Of a DNA stretch of 64,000 nucleotides, positions 45,575-57,274 are shown piece by piece (the first letter of the stretch is position 1; every line of letters starts with the position of its first letter). The stretch is from Spinellus fusiger (taxonomy: Eukaryota > Mucoromycota > Mucoromycetes > Mucorales > Phycomycetaceae): the NCBI GenBank assembly GCA_025094145.1, contig JALLLS010000003.1:62001-126000 (forward strand). Reading direction: 5' to 3'. The notes beneath the pieces were generated by a model. It saw only the letters and a program-made list of their open reading frames with translations. It ran no database searches and had not been told where the DNA came from. The translations under genes were made by a program, and so were the position numbers.

Positions 45575-46590
45575 AACAATCAGAGTATAATAAAAGTATA
45601 AAAGAATAACATACAGGTTGAATAAAAAAGAGCAGAGTGGATCGTACGTTAACTAAACCAATACCTTTGGACCTAAGAAGCTATTGACGACACCATCACA
45701 CCAATAGATGATAAATAATAGCTGACACTATTCAATGTTATTAGCAAGTTCTTCATATAACAATCCTGCCATAATAATAACAATCAAGACATCTTTACGC
45801 GATACTGGTTAAAGTTCTGAATATTTAACTGTTTTGTAAGATCTGGTCCATAACATCAATACTATTGTTTCTCATACTTATGCATTCTCTAAGTATATCT
45901 TGATCTATCTACTCGAAATTAAAGATGAATCTGCTTTGAATGGGTGCATAACCAATAATCTTTTCTGTGAGGTGTTTTTGTCCCTCGTTAACAAACAAAT
46001 CAGAGAGAGTGGTGCTTCTGGTAAAACAAGTCTCACACTCAAGGTGTGTGAAATAAGAGAGAAGACCAACCTACTAAAAGATGGCTAATGTCAATATGCT
46101 TCTTACACTCCAATCAAACTATCTAATCAACAAATATATATCCATGAAAGCACAAATATTCACAACCACCCTATCATGAAAAAACATGAGCTATACAGGC
46201 GAAAATGTTGATCTTTGAGTTCATATCAACTTAAAATCAAAGATGTTCAAACCAATATTATATGGACAAGACATTGAGGCTTTGGGAATCGTGATCTAGC
46301 TGCTACATTGAACCTTGGACATAGTCTAATGTCTCCAAGGGAAAATATTACCCTCTCATAGTACTTTTGTAGATAGAACAAAAGAGAACATAAAGATACA
46401 CCTAGAACCAAGAAAAGGTCCAAGCCTTCTTGTTTATCCTTCTCCTTCCCCAATGATCACTGGAGCCTCGGTTGACTCACTGATGGAAACCTATGCTACA
46501 GGTAAACTATCTAGAAAGTGATAAAGTGTGTCTTATTGAATTTTGTCATACAAAAAGACATAATAATGTCTAGTATTTTCACTGATCTTC
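45575..46590 (+). pseudogene. Fanzor/TnpB-like relic, copy 1 (C-terminal remnant)
   Basis: Parallel to the copy at 62490-63420: shared blocks at 45597-45760 and 46240-46580. At 46287-46313 the plus strand reads NRDLAATLN, the last RuvC motif of Fanzor/TnpB-type RNA-guided nucleases, followed by LGHSLMSPREN and, after stops, NKREHKDTPRTKKRSKPSC. The zinc-finger segment seen in copy 2 is missing here, and the middle (45760-46240) is unrelated or heavily decayed. Stops at several places rule out a product. Confidence 0.65.
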
Positions 46591-47427
46591 TTTAATGATT
46601 TCAATACCAAGTTTATTTTGTTGATCTTTGATACTTGGTACATCATAGTGTATCAAGAAAGAAAGAAAGAAAGAAAAAGACATTGAAGTGTTTGAATGTC
46701 CTAAATTTATTCTTTCTTTGGCAATATTAATATCGATTGATGTTATAAGTGTTCTCATGGATAGAAACATAAACCAATCCCTTTCCTTTTCAATAATCTC
46801 CACCGCTTGTGATAATTTTTTCTCGAATCAGTGAAACAAGCTAACACTGTGGTTTTTGATGTTTAAATATATCTTTATACCAGTTTAAAGATGGAGTCAG
46901 ATGATAGATAGACGCATGTAGAAACATAGAGTAGTTTAAGAAGACCTTTATGAAGCAAAAATCTCTCTATAGCCACTTGCTATAGTGCCTGTTAAAGGCA
47001 ATTCAGTACTATCATTGCCCATCTAAGATGCATTTTTTTCAGGAAGATAAAAGTATAATGGTACAATCCATCCCCGCATCTTTATGCATTTTCTATTTCA
47101 GGGGTAGGTTATTATCTTTCGTCAAAAGATATTCAATACGTTAACTTGGTATAAATTCATAAAGCACTTTTTTTCTATTTTCTATCTATGGATGGTGTTA
47201 TATTCGTAAAACAAAATAAAAGTGGATGAGCAGAGCGCAAAAATAAAACTGACCATGGTAGAGAGCAAACGCTGTAAGTCAGGAGAGAAATCACTTCTCA
47301 CCCCTTCCTTATTTCTTGTATGCCTCTGCATCTAAAGTAGAAGACAGCTATCTTTTCATCGCCTTCTAGTGTATGATCTTCATTTTGTTAAACTAAACTT
47401 TTGTCTTTCTTTCATATTTATTTTAAA
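46591..47427. other. Spacer, no gene seen
   Basis: Right flank of the relic zone and presumed promoter of the LEA2-like gene. A GAAA repeat is at 46658-46677. Confidence 0.5.
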
Positions 47428-48644
47428 ATGCAGTGTCATGATTCTTCCAACTGCTTCCCATACGACTCTTCCAATTGCCTCCCATACGACTCTTCCACTG
47501 ACTTGTGCCATTGCCGACATTTAAGTCAAAGAAAAAATCAAAGTGAGCCCTTAAATATTCTATGAATGAAGACAGACCTAATAACAAATACACCTCCTAG
47601 CTAGTAAAGCCAATTCTACCCTTCAAAAAGAGGATCATTGCCAGTCTTGTTGCAACTTTCATGATACTATTCCTTCTAAAGTAGATGACCCACACCCCTT
47701 CAACAGTAGTACGCATATCGACATTCAAAGCTGCCACTCTTGCTATCCGTATCACGGGTCAAATGAAGTACATTCCTACAATTCTTATTATGACCAGACA
47801 TCTGAGACCTATATTCAAGCTGAACAGTGTATTAAGAAAGAACCAACCTACCGTTCTTCTCATCCACACCGCCCACCATGTTCACATACTACAAATGATG
47901 GCCGGTCCAAAACAGGGAATTCAAATCAAGTCCATGTTGAAAATCAAATCACTACCAATTACGAAAACAAAGATGCTGAATCTTACTACCCATCTTTTAT
48001 AATGGAGGAAGACATGGAGAAAAGAAAGAGAAAGTGCTGTCACAGATCAAGAGTCTCTCGAGCATGTGTTATATTTGCATTTATATTCATTGCTCTGGGC
48101 TCTATTGCAGCATTTTTCTGTTGGCCACGCACACCACTTGTCACCATGGGAAATGCCATTGTGAGTGGCGATGACCCGACGAGCTGGGGAATTGAACAAC
48201 GTCCATCCCTGCGTTCAACATGGCTAGTGAATGTGACATTTGATAACAATCAGAACTGGATCCCAACTCATCTTACAAAATTGGGATTTAATATGATGGA
48301 CAGCTTGACATTTCGTCAGTTTGCATGGGGTGTTCATGGGCCAATGGTCTTTCAGCCACGCAAGATAACCTCTTTTCAACTTAAGCTTACTGTGGACTAT
48401 TCAGTGGCTTCTGCTATAGATCCGACCTATCAGAATCTATACAAGGCATGTGGAACTCAAAAGAACGGAGAAAATCCGTCTCTTAATGTCATCCTTCATG
48501 TAAGAAACACATGGTAACAGAAATACAAACTGATAATGATTGAATTATATTTAGATGGACTTTCACTTCTTTGGATTTATGTGGGTTCCTACTTTGTCAA
48601 TTACACCACCTACTGGAGGGTTTCTATGCCCTCTCAATGGATAG
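47428..48644 (+). CDS. Single-pass membrane protein with LEA2-like domain
   Basis: Three exons, 47428-47542, 47601-48499 and 48555-48644, give 367 residues in consistent phase. The N-terminal 190 residues are cytosolic-like, disordered and rich in Cys, His, Ser and Tyr, with a duplicated motif (CFPYDSSN / CLPYDSST). A basic stretch (KRKRKCCHRSR) precedes one membrane helix (VIFAFIFIALGSIAAFF, about residues 195-212). The remainder (TWLVNVTF, PTHLTKLGFNM, KITSFQLKLTVDYS) fits the beta-sandwich of LEA2-type domains found in fungal vacuolar or plasma-membrane proteins. The final exon gives a hydrophobic, Pro-rich end. Function unknown; orientation with the LEA2 domain outside or in the lumen is inferred. 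Confidence 0.75.
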
Positions 48645-51241
48645 TAGCTAAACAAATATATTATTAGGAGTCCATTTCCTCTCACATAGAGAAAGCATAT
48701 TTGTGTGTGTGTGTGTCTATTCTCCTTAATAATCTTCCTTCATTCTCACTCTTTTTTTATACAAATGTTATTAATTATTCTTTTTGTATAAATGTTATTA
48801 ATTATTCTTTTTGTATGTTATTATTACTATCGATTAAAATAACCTTTATTCTATCATGTATTTACTTTTATCTCTATTTTGACTGGTATTGCTAATATTG
48901 ATACTATTACTTATGTATTCTGTAGGCTCGGGTTTACAATCCAAGGACTATAGTTTCTTTTATTCTGTCTCAATGCCAATCCTTCACACCCCAGTAGGTC
49001 GGAGTCTTCCACTATTTTTATCCTTGAAATAAGAAATGGACATTTTATATTGAATTACAGTATTTTACTCTAAAAAGAGACGAATTGTAAGTTGAATGAG
49101 ACGATGCACTATTTTATTATAGGCAATTGTGTGTTTCTTTCGGATCAAAATAAACATTCTCTGTCTAAAAATGAAGTGAAGTTGGACAGTATTAGTGCAA
49201 ACCACTAGAAGTACGAGTGGCGTTGGTATTATTTCTTTACAAGTTCAAATGTATCTAAAATACAAGGCAGTGTGTTGAATACTCGCATTTTTGTCTTACT
49301 TTTTGAAGTGTCATTGATTTTTCAACACTGTCTAATTTTAGGTTAAAGCCCTGTATCAATAAAAAAATAAAAATAAAAATAAAAATAAAAATAAAAAATA
49401 AATAGGGAAACCAAGGAATAAGGAGAGATCGGATAAATATCTAACCCATGACCCTCATCTATTCTCTTTCCTCGCTGAAAGAAAGGAAAGAAGAAGAAAG
49501 ATGCTGTTGATCATTATCATCATCATCATCAAAGAACAGTACTTGGAGAAAGACCAACTACATGTCTACGCACTGCTGGTATTCAAAAAGAGAGCATATT
49601 TCTTCGTTGACCTTTTCTTCTACTGGATCAAACATCCCAAATCATCGCCACATGAATTAATGGCGATCCGTTCCAAGTATCCTGTGAAGAGTGTATTGCA
49701 CTAGTATATTTATAGGATTTCTCTATTCGTAGCTAGTATTGTTTGTTTCCTTCTTTTTAATACAAGCGGACCCTTTAGATATCGAGCAAATCTCAATGGC
49801 AACAGATGTAGAAAAAGAAATAGATCTGGTGGATCTTCATGATAACAGATAAAGACATGACATACGATAGGTTACAAGGATGATTATAGCACCACTACAG
49901 AGGGAACGAGAAAGACACTCTATCTCATTCTATTTATGGGACAGAGTACATTAGGACATCTCCAATGAGCAGATAGTTTTGGCTATCTATTTTATATTTA
50001 GGAATGCATTGAACAGACCCTAAGAGGGGTTTCTTTTTTTCAATAGACAGAGACGAGTAGACATGGAAAAGTCTTTTGCCCTACCATCACTGATACCACC
50101 CTAATAAGAACGTAGGCATGATGAGAATGCAGAATGTACGACTTAATACATGCTATGGATCTATTTCTTACAAGCAGTAATAATCTATTCTAGCCTTAAC
50201 GCTAATATGTACATGGTAACCAGGTGCAATGGTTACTGCCAATATGAGAAATGCACAGTGCTAGACTGCAAAAGAATAAGAACAGTTACAGCATAATGAT
50301 TTCACAATTCCCCTTTTAGAATAAATAACCTCCGTGTTTCTTTCATGAACACTATTCTTCACTACAAATAGTAGTTCTCCATTTTGAAGAGGAAGAAATG
50401 TTACACACCAATTCAAGTGATATAAGTCTTGTCTCCTATTACAATATTCTCAGTCAACAATTCCATAGCAAAAGAGCCCTGGTAATAAAGAAAGAGCCAA
50501 CATAGCCATGGGTGGTATTGGTATGGCAGTGTTTTTATTTATTTATTTATTTTTATTTTATTTTTATTTTATTTTTATTTTATTTTTTTGGATTGGATTG
50601 GATTGGATTGTTAGAAAGAGTCTTGGGAGTTATTGTCCGGGCATTCCACTACATCTGTCTGTAGTTGTCATTGTAGTTGTACTTGTATTTCTATCTGTGC
50701 TTGTAGTTGCATTTGTGCCTGTAGTCATACTTTTCTTTCTCTATGCATGGATGTATCTATAGGCAAGTGTTTCTACCAAAGAGAAAAAGAGAAAAAGAGG
50801 AAGAAAGACTGAAGGGGTAAAAAAGAGAGATGAGTGCAAGATCATTAGGGTCGTCCTTTGGTATTCTATTTTCACTTTCACTTTTTCACTTTCCACTCTT
50901 TCTTAAAAAGGAGTGTTCTTACCCAAAAGTGCACTCTTAGCACGGTTCACCTTTTTTTGTTCTGCCTTTCTGTTGATTGTTTATTTTTGGTGTTGGATTT
51001 GTTCATCTTTTCTCTTTCTTTTCTCTCTTTCTCTCTCTCTCTCTCGTCCTGTCGTCAAGGTAACCTGCTTCATCACCCGCTCTCTCTCTTATGCACTTCA
51101 CTAGTTTCTTCTTCAGGAACTTTACACAGGAAATACATCAACACACTTCTTTGTCATAATCTCACTCCTTGCTAGGCCCTTGTTCTTCTGTTGACTGTAT
51201 TCTGAGTGCGAAATAACCACTTGTATACCACCCTACTGACA
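48645..51241. other. 2.6-kb spacer with microsatellites, no gene supported
   Basis: Contains an (AAAAAT)n tract near 49363-49398, an ATC-rich frame at 49501-49704 without recognisable features, a (TTTTA)n tract followed by (GGATT)n at about 50535-50610, and a CT-rich block at 51005-51045 about 200 bases before the next start codon. The last part is the likely promoter and leader of the PH-domain gene. Decayed mobile DNA may be present but cannot be identified. Confidence 0.5.
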
Positions 51242-54200
51242 ATGCACGCTAGAATATCACGACATTCAGAAGACTCTATTGCTCATGACCTAGCTTCTAC
51301 AGTAGAAACACTGAGTTTATCTGACTATTCAACTCATCCTAAAGAGCACTCGCCACGTGGTAACCTACCCAAACCATCCAGACGACATTCACGTATGCTC
51401 TATGCAGAAAAGTACGGCCTAACGACACCTGGATGGAATGAAGAAACAACACCCGATGCAGATAGTCACCTGCAAGAAGAGGAAGAAGAGGAAGAAGACT
51501 ATAAATACCCTACTCGTCAGCAGCCAGTCCATAGACAATCAGTACAAAACTCACCTTATTCTTCTGCTTCATCTCTCGGTATGTCTCGTCCTATTTCTGT
51601 GAGGAACCTCGCACAGCATGCCAATTCATCTCGACCAGCAAGATTTATTAAGCCTGCACCTCAAACACCTCAGCCCACCTCATCCATACCACTGGATATG
51701 CAGCCTATGCATCGACTGAATGAGCACTACCACCACAAGATCTACATGGAAGGCTATCTTCATAAACAAGATACAAAGTCACCAGAAAAAAGGCCCGGAC
51801 AAGGGACATGGACTCGCTGGTATGTCGAACTGTGTGGACCTATCCTGAGTCTATGGCAGGCAACAGAAGAGAGTATTGATAATGTACTACCCAACTACAT
51901 CAACATTACAGATGCTACTGTAGACAGTGTAGGAGATATTACCCAGGAAAGACCCACACGCCATCATGTTCTTGCTCTTACCTCCACAGGCACCAGCTAT
52001 GTCTTATTACAAGCACCCAACGAACGCACGCTTATTATGTGGATAGGTGCTATTAGGCTCTCTTGTTTTGAATATACAAAGCTACAGGAAATATACACTC
52101 GACGCCTCCTGATTCGTCCACTCTTTTCAGGCATAGTAGCAAAGAAATCAGTGAAAATGGAGGGCTATTTACAAGTTCGCATCAAAGGTGCTGTTGGCTG
52201 GCAAAAGTATTGGACAGTCGTTTCTGACTTGCGCACAGAGAGAAGACTCTTCAGTAAGAAATCAGTGCCTTCTCGTGGCCAGTTTGCCTTTTATGAAACC
52301 AAAAAGTCAAAGTTACCCTGTCTGCTGATGATAGACATTATTCAAGCCTACTCAGTCTATCCAGAATCCCACAAACTCATTGATATGGCTACCATGCTAA
52401 AGATTGATGGAGGAATGTACACAATGCAAAAGGGTGAACAACACCTTGTCAGTGCCTCGGCTGGTGTGCTGCTCATGGCCTCCAGTCCAAAGGAAATGGC
52501 ACAGTGGCTTATGAGTACATTTGATGCCTTTAAGCTCTATGGAAGACCTACTCGTCTTTTGGAAGATGAGACAAACAAGGCTGCACTCAATTTTGGTGAG
52601 CCCATGTACGGAGAGACCCCACGTTTATTCCTAGAAACACAAGATGTACAGAATGTCAATGTGCATGCAAATACCTATCTGGATAACAAAACAGAGTTTA
52701 ATGATGTCCTGCTTCATAAACTTAGACAGCGTGATGCTACACCTCTTTCACCTCCTCATAGCTTGGGGGGTCGCCAGTTGAACGGACCGCTCATAAACAA
52801 CCCTCTCTCTTCAGATCAATTGCCCAACACCAACTCACCCTCGTCCTGGCAAAATCAGCAGCAACCCCTGGCTCAATCCAAGAAAGTATCTTCACAAAAC
52901 CAAATATTTGCAAGTGATGATAGTGATGAAAGTGATAATACAGAAGATATAGAAGAGGACAGTGATGACGGTTCTATTCTTGATCCAAAGACATCGAGAC
53001 TTACCCATTTGATGCCTTTGTCCTCCACTACTTCTGTCCCTCTACTAAACACATTCCAACAGTCTTCTTCTCTTGTCCTTCCCAAGTTATCCGACAGCGA
53101 TGATTTTGCACAGAGTATTCTGGGTGATGTTGAACACATGCACAGTCCTATCAAACTCTCGCTCTCTTCCAACAGCGCCAGTCCATCTTCCTCCAGACCC
53201 GACTTACTGACACGATCCGAGATTGATCGCTTGAGTTCAAAGGGTAGTGAATCTGATACTTCTGATAGCAGTGTGAGCCAGAAGAATGAGTCTCTCTCTC
53301 GTGTGAAGCAAGCACCAATGACTAAACCTGTTCGCCAAGCTTATAAACCCTCGAGGCCCTCCTACAAAGCTAAGCTGGCAAGTAGTGTAGCAAGCCACTC
53401 CAGTGTACACAGTAGAACAGAAAGTGAATCTGGTAGCAGTCATTCTCCCAAGACAAGAGTACAAACGTCACCTGCAAAAAAGGCTCAACAGAGTCCTAAA
53501 AAGCAGAAACAAGGTTCCAAATTGTCTGTTCATCCTCGTCCCTCGGGCACTTCTTCTGTACAAGGAGACTATGAAAGGCGCCCCTCTGGATTATCTGCTA
53601 AAGATACAGCTTCTGTGGATCCTCGTTTTATGATAAGAGATGCTTACAGTGGCGGCAGTCAGTATGGCGGCAGTCAGTATGGAGGAGGCGGAGGCAGTGT
53701 GTATGGAGGAGGAGGAGGAGGTAGTGTGTATGGTGGAGGAGGCAGCGTGTATGGTGGAGGAGGCAGCGTGTATGGTGGAGGAGGCAGTGTGTATGGTGGA
53801 GGCAGTATGTATGGTGGAAATGTCTATCCCAATGGATATTCCAGTGTTTATTCTCCCAGTCCCCTTGCTGGCTCTCCTGCTGGCCCACTCACAGCCCCAC
53901 TCACAGCCCCACCCACAGGCTATCCTTATGGATATCCTACTGGCTACTTTGGTGGAAGAGAAAGACAAGCCATGTCCAACTATGGTGATAGCCATCTGCA
54001 TCCAAACGGCTTAATGGACCCTGCGTATTCAGAAATGACATCTCCAAGACCCCACGACCCTTCACGACATGCTGGACAGCGCCTTATCAACCTCATTCCT
54101 CCAAATGATAGTAAGTCAGGATCCACTAGCATACTTCAAGAGAAAGAGAGAAAGATACAAGCTGAGAAGGATCGTCACCAGTACGAACGGGATAGAATTA

Positions 54201-54580
54201 TGATGGAGCAATGGCAGCAGCAGCAGCAGCATATACAGCAGCAACAAATGATGAGTAATCCCTACTTGATGAACATGGGATTACCGAGTATGGTAGATCC
54301 ACAGACCAATATGATGATGATGCAAAACATGATGATGATGCAGAACATGATGATGCAGAATCCATCGATGATGCCACAGATACCTATGGGAATGCCACCC
54401 GTACCCATGCACGGAAATACAATGTACCAACAACAACACCTTGGTGCCTGGAATAACAAATCCATGGGTGATCTTAAGGGAGAGGCAGACAATGATGATG
54501 ACACCGTACCTCTTAGTAAACCCACTATGCGGGATTCTAACCGCACACCGATCACTAGCCGCTACCACCGACAAAAGTAG
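51242..54580 (+). CDS. PH-domain protein of the Caf120/Skg3 type
   Basis: An intronless frame of 1112 residues. Two consecutive PH-like modules occupy about 165-280 (YMEGYLHKQD, WTRWYVELCGPILSLW) and 300-430 (MEGYLQVRIKG, WQKYWTVVSD). The N-terminus has YAEKYGLTTPGWNEETTPD, a segment I associate with the fungal family annotated as Caf120 (CCR4-NOT associated) and Skg3. The remaining 650 residues are disordered: acidic and Ser-rich, then a Gly-Ser-Val-Tyr repeat array (about 810-860), then Gln- and Met-rich stretches. The frame is open 12 codons further upstream, but only from a GTG; ATG 51242 is chosen. The role, in mRNA regulation or cell-wall/polarity processes at the cortex, is inferred from the family. 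Confidence 0.8.
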   Translation: MHARISRHSEDSIAHDLASTVETLSLSDYSTHPKEHSPRGNLPKPSRRHSRMLYAEKYGLTTPGWNEETTPDADSHLQEEEEEEEDYKYPTRQQPVHRQSVQNSPYSSASSLGMSRPISVRNLAQHANSSRPARFIKPAPQTPQPTSSIPLDMQPMHRLNEHYHHKIYMEGYLHKQDTKSPEKRPGQGTWTRWYVELCGPILSLWQATEESIDNVLPNYINITDATVDSVGDITQERPTRHHVLALTSTGTSYVLLQAPNERTLIMWIGAIRLSCFEYTKLQEIYTRRLLIRPLFSGIVAKKSVKMEGYLQVRIKGAVGWQKYWTVVSDLRTERRLFSKKSVPSRGQFAFYETKKSKLPCLLMIDIIQAYSVYPESHKLIDMATMLKIDGGMYTMQKGEQHLVSASAGVLLMASSPKEMAQWLMSTFDAFKLYGRPTRLLEDETNKAALNFGEPMYGETPRLFLETQDVQNVNVHANTYLDNKTEFNDVLLHKLRQRDATPLSPPHSLGGRQLNGPLINNPLSSDQLPNTNSPSSWQNQQQPLAQSKKVSSQNQIFASDDSDESDNTEDIEEDSDDGSILDPKTSRLTHLMPLSSTTSVPLLNTFQQSSSLVLPKLSDSDDFAQSILGDVEHMHSPIKLSLSSNSASPSSSRPDLLTRSEIDRLSSKGSESDTSDSSVSQKNESLSRVKQAPMTKPVRQAYKPSRPSYKAKLASSVASHSSVHSRTESESGSSHSPKTRVQTSPAKKAQQSPKKQKQGSKLSVHPRPSGTSSVQGDYERRPSGLSAKDTASVDPRFMIRDAYSGGSQYGGSQYGGGGGSVYGGGGGGSVYGGGGSVYGGGGSVYGGGGSVYGGGSMYGGNVYPNGYSSVYSPSPLAGSPAGPLTAPLTAPPTGYPYGYPTGYFGGRERQAMSNYGDSHLHPNGLMDPAYSEMTSPRPHDPSRHAGQRLINLIPPNDSKSGSTSILQEKERKIQAEKDRHQYERDRIMMEQWQQQQQHIQQQQMMSNPYLMNMGLPSMVDPQTNMMMMQNMMMMQNMMMQNPSMMPQIPMGMPPVPMHGNTMYQQQHLGAWNNKSMGDLKGEADNDDDTVPLSKPTMRDSNRTPITSRYHRQK
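53652..53818 (+). repeat. Coding repeat (GGSVYGG)n
   Basis: Tandem 15-24-base units coding for GGGSVYGG / GGSQYGG in the disordered tail of the PH-domain protein. Such arrays expand and contract easily. Confidence 0.85.
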
Positions 54581-55651
54581 ATGTTTTTGATCCCTTCACT
54601 ATTTTATTATTTTACTCTTATTCTTTGAACTCTTTTTTTTTTTATATTTTTACTTTTTCTTATTTTGTTCATTTCACCCCTGCAGCTTACATCTATAACT
54701 TTCATTCTATATCATGTACTTTTCTGATACTGTTAGATTTATTATCCTCTCAATGTTAGATACACTCCACACACCAAACAACTTACTCAACATTATCATC
54801 ATTCCATTTTTTCACTCACTTCATCAATAAATAATAAAAACACGCTATTGCATAAATTAAGTCTTTAGAATGTTATAATAATCATGAATTTATATTATCT
54901 ATTTATCGCCATGGACCAAATTATTTTACTATCATAACTTGGAAGCCATTAACATGGCATGGCATGATACACTTACGACCTCTTGTTTTACAAACAAACA
55001 AAAGAAAGGACAGGGTAAATAAACTTTCAGATTTATTTTCATTTATTATATTATATGAGAAAAGGATATCTTCATCGTGTGTCCACACTCTTCACCTCGT
55101 AGGAGACAGGAGAGAGCTCTAGCTATAAACGATGTTAATATATTATTTATCAATAACCTTATTTTATATAAAAAGAGTTGAATTTCTATCTAACTTGTGG
55201 TATTTTTATTGCTTGACTAATGTTTGTATCTGTTTCTTCACCAAAATACGTCAGATCTCTTTGTTTTATTTAACTATCTCCATACCACTCATATACTTAT
55301 TATAATAAGTATAAATACCAAACATTTATTTCTGCCAACTGTATTTATAGTTATCATATGTTATGTATTATGTTTTGTGTTAAATAATATATTGATGGAT
55401 CTCTGAAATAACCCCGCTGTCTTTTACTCTAGGACTGTTCTTTATTGAAATGTCAATAGAATAAGGCACTGTTACTGTTACTATTACCTTTACTTTCTTT
55501 TTTCTTTTTTCTTTCTTTCTATGCATGGAGTGAATAAGAGAGAAAGGGGAGAAGAGATGTGTGATATATAGCCAGGGCTATAGTGTGGATAGTTCGACAT
55601 TTTGCCATGCATGCACAATGTTGAGGGTACATGGAATATAAGTAGTTCTAA
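54581..55651. other. Spacer, no gene seen
   Basis: 3' region of the PH-domain gene, then AT-rich sequence up to the TIR element; several short frames are unsupported. Confidence 0.5.
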
Positions 55652-56876
55652 CTACACACCCAAAGATTTTCTGGCTTTTAAGAGGTAACACGATCATCCG
55701 TTTAAAGAATGTAAATATTTCCCTTCTGTGTACCGGTGTTTAAAATCAAAGGGTTTGTGGACATTCAAATTATTATTTTCTTTTGTAGAATACCTCACTA
55801 TCAAATGGTATTATCAATAGAATATAGTGTTTATGAATAAAATCGTTTATTATAATAGTATAGTTAATACTATATTATAGATATAGCTACTGCCCAAGTA
55901 CACTCCATCATAATAATAAAATCTATACCCTAAAAGCCTTGTGTTTTATCCTTATAATATAGATAAATATGCTCAGAAGTATACCCTAGACATTATTGAC
56001 CTTGTAGAAAACCACCTGAGACTGACTTGAAAAGAGTCTTTACTTGTCTGATAATAATACAATGAGTGTCTTGTGGATTACAATAATATCAAGCTTAGAG
56101 GAGAACACTGCTTACCTTTTTACTTTCAGAATATTCCTTGGTAGTGTCTATCACCTCCTTCTATTGTTTTTCTTTGTTAATAATAGTACATTAACTTGCT
56201 CAGATATGCTCATATTGAAAATTACTTAGGTGTTAAGTTGTATGTGAAATGTGGGAAATAACAAAAAGAGGGGAATATCAAAACAAATAATTCTTCTTTC
56301 TCTATTCTAGTGATGCATTCACTAGCCTCCACTCATAAAATTCACAAGTCAAACAATTCACACTATTTGCCTTGGACCTAAAGGACATTATTAGAAATAA
56401 TACTTAGTTCCCATTAAGTACTATTGTTAATACTAGTTACAATGAGACAGTTGAGATGATTATGAATATTGAGTCAATGAATGGCTATAATTCTCTTAAT
56501 ATAAGCGGGTTTGGTTCTATTTTATGGACAATAATTACTAGAGTTAATTCAGTGTGTTCTATAATATATCTTTCTTAAACATTGTTATACTGCAAATACT
56601 GTGGACTTATGGATAACACATTATGTTAAACAATAAATGCAGTGACTGAGTTGTAATTTTGGGGTGATTCTTGTTCTATCTCTTGTCTTTACAGCTAATT
56701 CTATACTTTTTAATTGCAAAGTCAATCGTCACTGCTTAAACAGGCAAGTAGAGTTTGAAATAGCTCATTTACACAGCGAAAAAGGCCTTTTAAAACATAT
56801 TAGCCAATCATAAGTATATTGCGATTTCATTCTCAAGATATTTCCTTTTATATTCCAAAAATCTTTGGGTGTGTAG
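55652..56876. mobile_element. TIR element family B, longer copy (non-autonomous DNA transposon)
   Basis: Begins CTACACACCCAAAGATTTT (55652-55670) and ends with its exact inverse complement at 56858-56876, a 19-base perfect terminal inverted repeat. The 1225-base interior has no transposase frame and aligns over several hundred bases to the 41681-42431 copy, with an extra segment of roughly 400 bases (about 56225-56620). Direct repeats beside the ends are not evident. Confidence 0.85.
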
Positions 56877-57274
56877 GCATAAATTACTCAATAAACACTT
56901 GTGGGGTATTTGTCTTGATGAGTGGGTTTCCATAAGCATCAGTAGATTTTATTATAAATAAAATAGAAACATTCTATTAAGAAAGAATATTCCAATCCAA
57001 TAAGATTTTTTTATCTGTTGATTATCGTATAAAAGCAAAAGAAAGAAAAGAAAAGAGCCACACTTACTCGGAAAAAAGGAGATTCAGTTTGTTCGAAGAC
57101 TGTTCGGGGATTCAATCCAATGAGTGCAGGAAAGGCTTCGTTTTACTATTTGAGTTGCTTGTTTTTTCTCTCTTTATTTCATCTTTTTCTGTTCTTATTG
57201 TTCCTGTTCCTGTTCCTGTTCTTTTTCTTATTCCTGTTCTTATAGAGTGTAGGTTTTTAAGCCTTGTTTATTTC
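56877..57274. other. Leader/promoter of the Rho GEF gene
   Basis: AT-rich at first, then a pyrimidine-rich stretch with a TTCCTG repeat (57200-57225). An in-frame ATG at 57089 exists, but the encoded segment is a hydrophobic low-complexity run, so it is treated as untranslated or alternative N-terminus. Confidence 0.5.

Noticed and set aside
45900..46088. 62-codon frame within the first Fanzor-like relic
   Set aside because: No RuvC or helix motif readable; the corresponding part of copy 2 does not match.
48924..48990. Alternative last exon of the LEA2-like gene (ARVYNPRT...)
   Set aside because: In frame with exon 2, but the nearer acceptor at 48554 gives a longer ending of the expected hydrophobic type; could be an alternative transcript.
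49501..49704. 67-codon frame in the spacer before the PH-domain gene
   Set aside because: Starts in an ATC repeat, no recognisable motif and no supporting splice structure.
57089..57274. ATG at 57089 as the start of the Rho GEF
   Set aside because: It adds 62 mostly hydrophobic low-complexity residues unlike the family; kept as an alternative only.
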